64,000 nt of DNA, taken from NCBI GenBank assembly GCA_024231905.1, contig JAAEQC010000140.1:1-64000 (forward strand), given 5' to 3'. The DNA is from a bacterium (GTDB lineage Bacteria > Krumholzibacteriota > Krumholzibacteriia > LZORAL124-64-63). This document shows, in pieces, positions 43,244 through 50,871 of the stretch (its first letter is position 1; the number at the start of each line of letters is the position of its first letter). A model generated the notes under the pieces. That model did no database searches, was not told the DNA's origin, and was given only the letters and a program-made list of their open reading frames with translations. A program made the translations under genes and the position numbers.

Positions 43244-44446
43244 CTAGAAGTAGACGATATCCACCGGACGGCCCGCTTCCAGCTCAGTGACGCCCTCCGC
43301 CACCTCGATGAGCACATCCGCGGCAACCATGCTCTTGAGCACGCCCGATTCCTGGGCGTGATAGGGACTGACTACCAGACGACCATCCGAATTCTCCACT
43401 ATTCCGCGCAAGTATTTCCGGCGAGCTGGTTTCAGGCGCAGGGAGTCGGACAGTATGGCCGTGGTGCGCCGGGGCCCCGCTGTATTCCTACCCAGCATCG
43501 TATCGATGATGACTCCAGCGAAGAGCATGAACGTGACCATGCAGGATACGGGGTGCCCCGGCAGGCCCAGGACGAAGCTCGTGCCCCGTACTCCGGCGAA
43601 GGTAGGCATGCCGGGCTTGATGCGGACCTTGTGGAAGATCTGCTCGACGCCCAGGCCCAACAGGATGTCCTGCACCAGATCGTAGTCGCCGACGCTGACG
43701 CCGCCGGACAGCACGAGGAGGTCGGCGTCCTCGGCCTGGGCGATTTTCTGTTCGAGGGCGCCCTTGCGGTCGGCGGCGATGCCCAGGAACCTGGCCTCGG
43801 CGCCGCGTTCGCCCGCCAGCCCGGTCAGGGAGTACCCGTTGGCGTCGTAGATGTGTCCGGGTCGCAGTTTCACGCCGGGCTTGAGGATCTCGCTGCCGGT
43901 GGAGACGATGCGGACCTTCGGCCGGATCGACACCTCGATCCTGCTGCGCCCGGTGGCGGCGATCATCCCCATCTCGGCGGCGCCGAGGAGGGTGCCGGCG
44001 GTCAGGACTGTTTCGCCCTTCTTCACGTCTTCGCCGGCGGGCCCCACGTTGGCGCCCCTGGTCGCGGCCTTCCTGATGAGGACCCCCTCCGGTGCCATCA
44101 CCGTGTCCTCCACCATGACGACCGCGTCGGCCCCGGCGGGCAGGGGGGCTCCGGTCATGATGCGCGCCGTCGTGCCCTTCCGCAGGCGGAAGTTGCCGAC
44201 CTGTCCGGCCGGGATGTCCTCAAGAACCTTCAGGACGGCCGGCGCCTCGACTGAAGCGTCGGCCACATCCGCTGCCCGCACGGCATAGCCGTCCATGGCC
44301 GACTTGTCGAAGGGGGGGATGGCGTGGGGGCTGCTCAGATCCTCGCGCAGGATCCTGCCGGCGCTTTTCAGTACCGGGATCTCTTCGGTCCCCAGCGGAT
44401 CGAGCCGGGACTTCAGCTTCCTGACGGCTTGCTCGATGGTGATCAT
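43244..44446 (-). CDS. moeA: molybdopterin molybdenum/tungsten transferase MoeA
   Basis: 400 aa from ATG 44446 (GGAAGGACGAC upstream). An ATG at 44488 that overlaps the tupC stop as ATGA would add 14 residues and is also possible. Motifs: PPFDKSAMDGYAVRAADV, GAPLPAGADAVVMVEDT, LSGGVSVGDYDLV and FVLGLPGHPVSCMV, covering the MPT/adenylate-binding and metal-insertion sites of MoeA. It inserts metal into adenylated molybdopterin. Placed behind a tungstate transporter and a tungsten benzoyl-CoA reductase, it is probably the MoeA paralogue dedicated to tungsten. Confidence 0.92.
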   Translation of the reverse strand: MITIEQAVRKLKSRLDPLGTEEIPVLKSAGRILREDLSSPHAIPPFDKSAMDGYAVRAADVADASVEAPAVLKVLEDIPAGQVGNFRLRKGTTARIMTGAPLPAGADAVVMVEDTVMAPEGVLIRKAATRGANVGPAGEDVKKGETVLTAGTLLGAAEMGMIAATGRSRIEVSIRPKVRIVSTGSEILKPGVKLRPGHIYDANGYSLTGLAGERGAEARFLGIAADRKGALEQKIAQAEDADLLVLSGGVSVGDYDLVQDILLGLGVEQIFHKVRIKPGMPTFAGVRGTSFVLGLPGHPVSCMVTFMLFAGVIIDTMLGRNTAGPRRTTAILSDSLRLKPARRKYLRGIVENSDGRLVVSPYHAQESGVLKSMVAADVLIEVAEGVTELEAGRPVDIVYF

Positions 44447-44484
44447 GTCGTCCTTCCCTGCCTGACGGCACGACATCCGTCGCA

Positions 44485-45498
44485 TCATGCCTCACCCTGC
44501 AGTAGTCGAATCGCATCCGGCGGAATGATCGCTGTCACGCGGCTCCCGAGCTGCAGATCCTTGCGTTGGAATTCCTCCGGCGACATCTCCGCCCGGAGAC
44601 TCAGCTTGCCGCTCAACACCAACCGGACCTGTCCGCCCCGCAGCTCCATGCGCGTGATGGTGCCGTCGAAGCCGTCGGCTCGATCGTCCCGGTCCGAAAA
44701 CAGTACGACTTCAACCGACGCGGCTGGAACGCTGAAGCGCATCGGGCCCGTCCGTTTCGATCTCGTTCGGACGGTCGTTCCACATCGCAGTCGGACCAGG
44801 CCGGCCTCGGCCTGACCGCTGAAGAGGTTGTCGATGCTGTGGGGGACGATCCTGCCGCCCGCCAGGTGGATCACGCGCTCGGTCAGGAAATGGGCCTGGG
44901 CGAGACTGTGGGTGGAGAACAGGACGGTGACGCCCATGATCGTGTGCAGTTCGGTGATGAGGCGCTCCACCATTTCCTTCCGGGCGGCGTCGATTCCGGC
45001 CGTCGGTTCGTCCAGCAGCACGACCTGCGGCTTGAAGACCAGGGCCCTGGCGATGGCGATGCGCTGCGTTTCGCCACCGCTCAGTCCATGGACCGATCGG
45101 TCCTCGAAACCGCTCAGGTCCACCAGGGACAGGGCGTCGGCTACCAGGGTCGGCCACTCCCGGGACGGCACGCCGCGCACCCGCAGCCCATAGGTGACGT
45201 TCTTCAAGACCGTGCCCCGGAACAGGAGCGGCGCCTGGTCGACCAGCGTTACGTGCCGGCGCAGCCGCACAAGATCGCGGGACTCCACCGGCCCGCCGCG
45301 GTAATGGATCGTCCCTTGTTCGGGCCGTTCGAGAAACGCCAGGATCTTCAACAGCGTGCTCTTGCCCGCTCCGTTGGGGCCGACGATGGCCGTCAGTCCA
45401 CCCTGCGGCAGGTCGAGTTCGTCGATGTCGAGGATGGTCTCGCCCCCGTCGACGATCCGCCGGACCCGCTCGAGCCGGTAGAGGGGCGTTTCGCTCAT
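44485..45498 (-). CDS. tupC: tungstate ABC transporter, ATP-binding protein
   Basis: 337 aa from ATG 45498, which overlaps the permease stop as ATGA. Walker A GPNGAGKST, Q loop VDQAPLLF, signature LSGGETQR, Walker B VVLLDEPTAG and switch His in FSTHSL. A C-terminal extension of ~100 residues ending in a TOBE/Mop-like domain (LSGKLSLRAEMSPEEF … GSRVTAIIPPDAIRL) may sense the oxyanion. It energises tungstate import with TupB and TupA. Confidence 0.9.
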   Translation of the reverse strand: MSETPLYRLERVRRIVDGGETILDIDELDLPQGGLTAIVGPNGAGKSTLLKILAFLERPEQGTIHYRGGPVESRDLVRLRRHVTLVDQAPLLFRGTVLKNVTYGLRVRGVPSREWPTLVADALSLVDLSGFEDRSVHGLSGGETQRIAIARALVFKPQVVLLDEPTAGIDAARKEMVERLITELHTIMGVTVLFSTHSLAQAHFLTERVIHLAGGRIVPHSIDNLFSGQAEAGLVRLRCGTTVRTRSKRTGPMRFSVPAASVEVVLFSDRDDRADGFDGTITRMELRGGQVRLVLSGKLSLRAEMSPEEFQRKDLQLGSRVTAIIPPDAIRLLQGEA

Positions 45499-46163
45499 GA
45501 CCGGCGTCCCAGGAAGCTGAGCACAAGCGCGTTGATGGACAGGGCGACCACCAGCAGGATCAGGCCCAGGGCCAGCCCCAGGGCGAAGTTGCCCTTGGCG
45601 GTCTCGAGGGTGATGGTCGTGGTCATCGTGCGCGTGTAGCCGCGGATATTGCCGCCGACCATGATGGCCGAACCCACCTCGGCGATGACGCGGCCGAAGC
45701 CGGCGACGATGGCGGCGATGATCCCCAGGCGGCCCTCCTTGAGCACCATCCACGAGGCTTGCCAGGGGCTGGCGCCGAGGGACTCCGCGGTCTTGCGCAC
45801 CCGCAGGTCGACGCTGCTGACGGCGGTGTAGGTCAGGGCGGTGATGATCGGAAGGGCCAGGATGAACTGTCCGACGATCATGGCCGCGGGCGTGTAGAGG
45901 ATGCCGAGCGAACCGAGGGGGCCGGAGCGGCTCAACAGGATGTAGACCAGGAGCCCGACCACAACCGTGGGCAGCGCCATCAAGGTCGTGACCACGGTCA
46001 CGACCGTGCGCTTGCCCCGGAACGACGAGACGGCCAGCAGGAAGCCGGCCGGCACGCTGCAGAGGGTGGCCAGCAACGTCGCGGTGAGGGACACGCGCAA
46101 CGATACGCCCATGATCTCGAAGACTTCCCAGCCTATTCCGGAATCCGTCATCTCGGTCCCCAC
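45495..46163 (-). CDS. tupB: tungstate ABC transporter, permease
   Basis: 222 aa from 46163 (a second ATG four codons later is an equal candidate). Five to six transmembrane helices (VSLTATLLATLCSVPAGFLL, LMALPTVVVGLLVYILL, ILALPIITALTYTAV) and the EAA loop AESLGASPWQASWMVLKEGR that docks on the ATPase. TupB/ModB-type; the tungstate assignment comes from the adjacent TupA. Overlaps tupC by ATGA. Confidence 0.9.
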   Translation of the reverse strand: MGTEMTDSGIGWEVFEIMGVSLRVSLTATLLATLCSVPAGFLLAVSSFRGKRTVVTVVTTLMALPTVVVGLLVYILLSRSGPLGSLGILYTPAAMIVGQFILALPIITALTYTAVSSVDLRVRKTAESLGASPWQASWMVLKEGRLGIIAAIVAGFGRVIAEVGSAIMVGGNIRGYTRTMTTTITLETAKGNFALGLALGLILLVVALSINALVLSFLGRRS

Positions 46164-46217
46164 GCCAAGCCCATGACCGCGAACGCCTTCCGCCGGTCAC
46201 CTGATACCGGTCGCCAC

Positions 46218-47051
46218 CTACTGTATCGGAATGGCCGTCGGATGAAACAGGATTTCATCTTCCACCCGGAAGGCGCCGATCAGGTCCTGCCCCTCCTGCG
46301 AGGTGATCCAGGACACCAGGCGCATCGCCTCGGCGTACTTGGCATGGCGATGGCGCGCCGGGTTGACCACGATGATGGAGTAGGGATTGTCGAGTGCGGC
46401 GTCGGACTCGAAGGCGGAAACGAGTTCCATCTTGCCGCGCAGAGCCAGGTACGTGCCGCGATCGGTGAGGGTGTAGGCCTCCTTCTCGTGGGCGATGCGC
46501 AGCGTCGCTTCCATGCCCTGGCCGGACTCGCGGTAGCGGTCGCCGGCCGGCGGACCGTCGACCAGCAGCCACAGCGCCCGTTCCTTCTTGTGCGTTCCCG
46601 AGTCGTCGCCGCGGCTCACGAAGGTGCCCTGGTTCTCCTTCAGCATCGACAGGGCTGCGGCCAGGGTCTTGGTCCGCTTCAGGCCGGCCGGATCCGCCGG
46701 CGGTCCCACGATCAGGAAGTCGTTGACCATCACGCCCCGACGGTTCACCACCCAGCCGGCCTCGACCAGGGCCAGTTCCGCGGCCGGAGCATGGACCAGG
46801 ATGACGTCCACGTCGCCACGCTCGGCCAGCTTCAGGGCCTTGCCCGTCCCCACGGCGATGACGTCGACCTTGATGCCGTTCTGCTCCTCGAAACGGGGCA
46901 GCAGGTACTCCAGCAACCCGGAATTGTCCGTACTCGTGGTTGTCGCCATCCTGAGGCGGACCGGCTTCTCGTCGGCAGCCATGGTTGCCCCGGAAGACAC
47001 GAAGACGGCCAGGGACAGGACGAACAGCAGCCTCCGCAACGACAGATTCAT
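46218..47051 (-). CDS. tupA: tungstate-binding periplasmic protein TupA
   Basis: 277 aa from ATG 47051 (AGAGGAACATC upstream). The signal peptide RRLLFVLSLAVFVSSGATMA is cleaved before ADEKP. The mature N-terminus RMATTTSTDNSGLLEYLLP carries the TTTSTxxSG oxyanion-binding motif of TupA, and KVDVIAVGTGKALKLAERGD and SRGDDSGTHKKE supply further binding loops. TupA binds tungstate far more tightly than molybdate; this is family knowledge, not visible here. It follows bamI by 56 bp in the same operon, so tungsten uptake is expressed together with the tungsten enzyme BamB. Confidence 0.93.
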   Translation of the reverse strand: MNLSLRRLLFVLSLAVFVSSGATMAADEKPVRLRMATTTSTDNSGLLEYLLPRFEEQNGIKVDVIAVGTGKALKLAERGDVDVILVHAPAAELALVEAGWVVNRRGVMVNDFLIVGPPADPAGLKRTKTLAAALSMLKENQGTFVSRGDDSGTHKKERALWLLVDGPPAGDRYRESGQGMEATLRIAHEKEAYTLTDRGTYLALRGKMELVSAFESDAALDNPYSIIVVNPARHRHAKYAEAMRLVSWITSQEGQDLIGAFRVEDEILFHPTAIPIQ

Positions 47052-47107
47052 GATGTTCCTCTCGATCTGGTTCGTGATGCCGATGACGGCGCCCAGCCAT
47101 GGCGTGA

Positions 47108-47692
47108 TCATCGGGAAGTGAAAGCCTCGACAAGCACGAAGGCCGCCTGGAGGTACGAGGTCGGACACAGCGGAAAGCACTCCATGCAGTCGCGACACTC
47201 CTTGGCCGCGATCTCCGGCAGGAAGCTGATCTCCTTGCGGATGCCGCGGTCGATGAACCCCACGGCGTGCAGTCCCTTGACCTCGGCGCAGTAGCGGACA
47301 CACAGCCCGCAATGGACGCAGAAGGAGGTCTCCTGCCCGAAGCGATCGCGGTCCGCGCCGTACTCCGCGGCCAGCTCCTGCAGCGGCGGGGAATCGGGGG
47401 CGTGGGCCAGCAGCAGCTCCAGCAGCATCTTGCGGGTCCGGTCGATCTTTTTGTTACGGGTCCGGACGACCAGGCCCTCGGCCACGGTGTACACGCAGGA
47501 CACCACCAGCCGGCTCCAGCCACCGGCCTCCACCTCGACGACGCACAGCCGGCACCCGCCGAAGGGTTCCAGCGCCTCGTGGAGGCAGAGCGTGGGAATC
47601 TCGATCCCCGCCGCGCGCGCCGTTTCCAGGATGGTCGCGCCCTCCTCGGCCCGCACTTCCTTGCCGTCGATCTGCAGGCGGACCTCGCTCAT
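47108..47692 (-). CDS. bamI: class II benzoyl-CoA reductase complex, BamI (NuoG-like Fe-S protein)
   Basis: 194 aa from ATG 47692, overlapping the bamH stop as TAATG. Ferredoxin-type [2Fe-2S] domain at ~1-80 (IPTLCLHEALEPFGGCRLCV) as in NuoG/HydA N-termini, then two [4Fe-4S] sites, CVHCGLCVRYC and CRDCMECFPLC. It forms the NADH- or ferredoxin-linked electron path with BamG and BamH. Last bam gene; tupA follows. Confidence 0.88.
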   Translation of the reverse strand: MSEVRLQIDGKEVRAEEGATILETARAAGIEIPTLCLHEALEPFGGCRLCVVEVEAGGWSRLVVSCVYTVAEGLVVRTRNKKIDRTRKMLLELLLAHAPDSPPLQELAAEYGADRDRFGQETSFCVHCGLCVRYCAEVKGLHAVGFIDRGIRKEISFLPEIAAKECRDCMECFPLCPTSYLQAAFVLVEAFTSR

Positions 47693-49611
47693 TAGCCGCC
47701 CCCCTTCACGAGTGTGCGTTCGGCGAGGGGCAGGGGATCCGGGACAGGCTCGCCCGAGAACTTCCTCACCGCGGCGAACTTCTCGGGGCAGACGTCGCGG
47801 CACACGCCGCAGGCGTCGCATTTGGACTGGTCGATGACGTGGATCTGTTTCTTGCCGCCTTCGATGCTCTGTGCGGGGCACCTCTTCAGGCAGATCATGC
47901 ACGCCTTGCACTTCTCCGGGTCGATCCAGTAGGAAACCAGTTCCTTGCACGACACGGCCGGGCAACGCTTCTCCGTGATGTGTGCCTCGTACTCCGCGCG
48001 GAAGTAGCGCAGCGTGCTGAGGAAGGGGTTGGCGGCGCTCTGGCCGAGCCCGCACAGGGAAGCCTCGGTGAGCACCTCGGACAGTTCCTCGAGGGTCTCG
48101 ATGTCGCCCTCGCGGCCGCGGCCCTCGCAGATGTTCGTCAGGATGCGGTGCATCTGTCGCAGGCCTTCGCGGCAGGGCACGCACTTGCCGCAGGACTCCT
48201 CGGTCAGGAACTCGACGAAGTACCTGGCCACGTCGACCATGCAGTTGTCCTCGTCCATGACGATCATGCCGCCCGAGCCCATCATGGACCCGGCGTCAGC
48301 CAGTTCGTCGAAGCCGACTTCCAGATGCAGCATCTCCGCGGGCAGGCACCCACCCGAGGGGCCGCCCGTCTGCACGGCCTTGAACTTCTTGCCGTCGGGG
48401 ACGCCGCCGCCGATGTCCTCGATGATCTCGCGCAGGGGCATGCCCATGGGCACTTCCACCAGGCCGGTGTTCCTGATCTTGCCGACCAGCGAGAAGATCT
48501 TGGTGCCCTTGCTGCCGGCGGTGCCGATCCCGTTGAACCAGTCCGCGCCGCGCCCCACGATCAAGGGCACGTTGGCCCAGGTCTCCACGTTGTTCAGCAC
48601 CGTGGGCCGGCCCCAGAGTCCCTTGACGTTGCTGCGAACGTACTTCGGCCGGGGCTCGCCGACCCGGCCCTCGAGAGCCGTCATCAGCGCCGTGGACTCG
48701 CCGCAGACGAACGCGCCGGCTCCCTTGTGAACCCTGATGGTGAAATCGAAACCCGACCCCAGGATGTCCTCGCCCAGGAGGCCGTATTCCTCGGCCTGGG
48801 CGATGGCGTGCAGCACGTTCTTCACAGCCAAGGGGTACTCCTGGCGGACGTAGATGTAGCCCTCGGCGGCGCCGATGGTGAAACCGCCGATCATCAGTCC
48901 CTCGAGGACGGAGTGGGGGTTCCCCTCCAGCAGCGCCCGGTCCATGAACGCTCCGGGATCGCCTTCGTCGGCGTTGACGAGCACGTACTTGGGCTCGCCG
49001 GGAGCGTTCCGCGAGCCTTCCCACTTGCGCCCGGCGGGGAAGCCCGCCCCGCCGCGTCCCCGGATGTTGGACTTCTTGACCTCCTCGAGTACCGCTTCGG
49101 GGCCCATCTCGAACAGCGCCTTGACCAGCGCCGCGTACCCGCCGATGGCCAGGTAGTCGTCGATGCTGCGGGAGTCGATCAGGTTGTTGCTGCGCAACAG
49201 CGTTCGTTTCTGGTGCTTGTAGAAAGGGATGTCGTTCTCGTGGACCGCCCGTGCGCCGCTGGCCGGATCTTCGTACAGGAGGCGCTCGACGATCTGCCCG
49301 TTCCCGAGACTCGCGACGATTTCCGGGACGTCTTCGGCAGTGACCCGGAGGTAGCAGATCTCCTGGGGGCGGATGACCACCACCGGCCCTCGCTCGCAGA
49401 ATCCCGGGCAGCCGGTGCCCCGGGTGTCGATGCCCGCGTCGAGTCCCTGCCGCGACAGTTCGGTCTCGAAGGCGTCGATGACCTCGCCTGCGCCCGAGGC
49501 CAGGCAGCCCGCTCCGGCACAGATGGCGACGCACGGCCGGTCGGTCGGCCGACTGCCGACGAGTTCCTGCCGGTAGTCGGTGAGCTGCTGCAATGTACCG
49601 AATCGCGCCAT
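47692..49611 (-). CDS. bamH: class II benzoyl-CoA reductase complex, BamH (NuoF-like flavoprotein)
   Basis: 639 aa. Residues 1-~110 form a thioredoxin-like [2Fe-2S] domain (CVAICAGAGCLASGAG, TGCPGFCERGPVVVI). Residues ~130-545 are the NuoF/HydB core with FMN/NADH site RGRGGAGFPAGRKWEG and the [4Fe-4S] site ESCGKCVPCREG plus a distal Cys in ASLCGLGQ. Residues ~565-625 carry two ferredoxin [4Fe-4S] motifs, CKACMICLKRCP and CDACGVCRDVCP. It oxidises NADH or passes electrons from it, and in the class II complex probably takes part in electron bifurcation or confurcation. Seven bases separate it from bamG. Confidence 0.92.
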   Translation of the reverse strand: MARFGTLQQLTDYRQELVGSRPTDRPCVAICAGAGCLASGAGEVIDAFETELSRQGLDAGIDTRGTGCPGFCERGPVVVIRPQEICYLRVTAEDVPEIVASLGNGQIVERLLYEDPASGARAVHENDIPFYKHQKRTLLRSNNLIDSRSIDDYLAIGGYAALVKALFEMGPEAVLEEVKKSNIRGRGGAGFPAGRKWEGSRNAPGEPKYVLVNADEGDPGAFMDRALLEGNPHSVLEGLMIGGFTIGAAEGYIYVRQEYPLAVKNVLHAIAQAEEYGLLGEDILGSGFDFTIRVHKGAGAFVCGESTALMTALEGRVGEPRPKYVRSNVKGLWGRPTVLNNVETWANVPLIVGRGADWFNGIGTAGSKGTKIFSLVGKIRNTGLVEVPMGMPLREIIEDIGGGVPDGKKFKAVQTGGPSGGCLPAEMLHLEVGFDELADAGSMMGSGGMIVMDEDNCMVDVARYFVEFLTEESCGKCVPCREGLRQMHRILTNICEGRGREGDIETLEELSEVLTEASLCGLGQSAANPFLSTLRYFRAEYEAHITEKRCPAVSCKELVSYWIDPEKCKACMICLKRCPAQSIEGGKKQIHVIDQSKCDACGVCRDVCPEKFAAVRKFSGEPVPDPLPLAERTLVKGGG

Positions 49612-49618
49612 GTCTCCC

Positions 49619-50086
49619 CTACTCGTAGCTCTTCAGCACGTCCTCGGTCCGGGCGAGCGATACGTTGCCGTGGGTCTTGCCGTCGATCTCGATGACCGGT
49701 CCCAGGGCGCAACACCCCAGGCAGTTGACCGTCTCCAGGCTGAACTTCAGGTCCGGGTCCGTCTCGCCCGGCGCCAGGCCAGTTAGTTCTTCGACCGTGT
49801 CCAGGATCCGGAGGGCGCCCCTGACGTGGCAGGCCGTCCCCATGCACACGTGCACCCGGTGACGACCCTTGGGGACCAGGCTGAACGCCTTGTAGAAGGT
49901 CGTGATGTGTTGCACCAGGGCCGGCGGCACGTCCAGCCGCTCGGCGATCCTCGCCAACGCGTCGGCCGGCAGCCAGCTGATCTCGGCCTGGACGTCCAGC
50001 AGCACCTGGATCAGCGCGTCGGCCCGGCCGCCGTGTTCGGCGATGATCCTGTCGACGCCAGCGAGATCCGCGATCGTGGTGTTCAT
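49619..50086 (-). CDS. bamG: class II benzoyl-CoA reductase complex, BamG (NuoE-like)
   Basis: 155 aa from ATG 50086, overlapping the bamF stop as ATGA. NuoE/24-kDa fold with [2Fe-2S] ligands in VCMGTACHVRG and NCLGCCALGPVIEI, and the preceding helical section (LPADALARIAERLDVPPALV, then TTFYKAFSL). It partners BamH. Confidence 0.92.
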   Translation of the reverse strand: MNTTIADLAGVDRIIAEHGGRADALIQVLLDVQAEISWLPADALARIAERLDVPPALVQHITTFYKAFSLVPKGRHRVHVCMGTACHVRGALRILDTVEELTGLAPGETDPDLKFSLETVNCLGCCALGPVIEIDGKTHGNVSLARTEDVLKSYE

Positions 50087-50871
50087 TCCGCCGCCGGCCT
50101 TCCTGCTTGCGCGAGGGCGTAGCATTGCCGGTCGCTGTCGTACCGGACCAGGCTCCGCCGGGAGGAGTCGTTCATGTGTCTGCTGACGTCTGCCGGGGCC
50201 AGACCCAGCTGCTCGGAGATCTCGCCCGTGGACAGGGGATTGTCCGCGAGCAGCCTGAGGATCCGGCTGACGGCGATCTTGTCGCCGATCAGTTCGTCCA
50301 TGAGTCGATCGGTGGCGTCGTTCTCGAAGAACTCCTTGTAGGCCTCCTCGGACTTTTCCGGGACGCGCAGCTTCTCCCGCTCCACCAGTTTCAGATAGGG
50401 AACCAGGTCGACCAGGGCCGCGAGGCGCTGTTTCAGGTCGGTCGCGTCGAGATTCTCGCCCTCGCCCAGCGGCCCGAGGTCGCGCAACTGCCCGGCGAAG
50501 TCGCTCATGATCTCCGCGAAGCGGGTCCCTTCGGCGGCGCTGATCCACTCCAGACGCAGGCGCTCGGGGGCTACCCCCACGTGCCGCAGGAGCTTTCGGC
50601 ACAGGTACATGTTGCCCAGGGCGTCGTAGTTGCCCTCGGTCACGTAGTGGCACTCGCCCGGCCAGCAACCGCCGATGATCACCCCGTCGGCCCCGCCCTG
50701 CAGCGCGCGCAGGACGAAGCTCAGGTCCACGCGGCCGGTGCACATCACCCGCACGATCCTGATCTCCGGTGCGTAGCTTTGTCTGGTCACGCCAGACAGA
50801 TCGGCAGCGGAGTACGCTCACCAGTTGCAGAGGAAAGCGACGATCCTCGGCGTGTGGCCGGGTCCTGTCAT
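50083..50871 (-). CDS. bamF: class II benzoyl-CoA reductase complex, BamF (MvhD-like selenoprotein, UGA = Sec18)
   Basis: 262 aa if the in-frame UGA at 50820-50818 is read as selenocysteine. The start is ATG 50871, overlapping the bamE stop as ATGA, exactly like the other joins of this operon. The N-terminus is then RIVAFLCNW-Sec-AYSAADLSG: MvhD/FlpD proteins have CNWCSYAGAD here, so UGA stands where Cys is usual. The domain continues with IRIVRVMCTGRVDLSF and GGCWPGECHYVTEGN ([2Fe-2S]/electron-transfer domain, ~8-150). A winged-helix-like segment (~200-255, ISRILRLLADNPLSTGEISE) forms the C-terminus. A hairpin directly after the UGA fits a bacterial SECIS. Starting at the later GTG (50790) would remove the conserved Cys/Sec motif. 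MvhD domains connect HdrA-like flavoproteins (BamE) to other electron carriers. Confidence 0.9.
50771..50820 (-). promoter_or_regulatory. SECIS-like hairpin following the bamF UGA codon
   Basis: Minus-strand order: UGA (50820-50818), GCGUA (50817-50813), a 14-nt internal arm, apical stem UGUCUGG (50798-50792), loop CGUGA (50791-50787), CCAGACA (50786-50780), AAGC, UACGC (50775-50771). The outer GCGUA/UACGC and the 7-bp apical stem make one extended hairpin. The apical stem begins 19 nt after UGA and has a small loop containing GU, as expected for SelB recognition in bacteria. Confidence 0.75.

Noticed and set aside
43195..43245. tRNA 3'-half-like sequence (CCCCAGGTAGGACTCAAACC, reverse complement of a T-arm and acceptor end)
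   Set aside because: T-stem pairing has mismatches and no D-arm, anticodon arm or matching 5' acceptor strand can be found. Similar fragments occur in the other repeat-bearing gaps, so it is treated as part of the repeat family. No tRNA gene is called.
44485..46200. 571-codon open frame spanning tupB and tupC
   Set aside because: The part before 45498 is a shadow of tupB in another frame. The ATPase clearly starts at 45498 (ATGA overlap, normal N-terminus).
50083..50790. bamF as a 235-aa protein starting at 50790
   Set aside because: This start removes the conserved CNW-C/U motif and leaves an 80-bp gap in an operon where genes otherwise overlap or nearly touch. The upstream start with UGA as Sec explains the sequence better.
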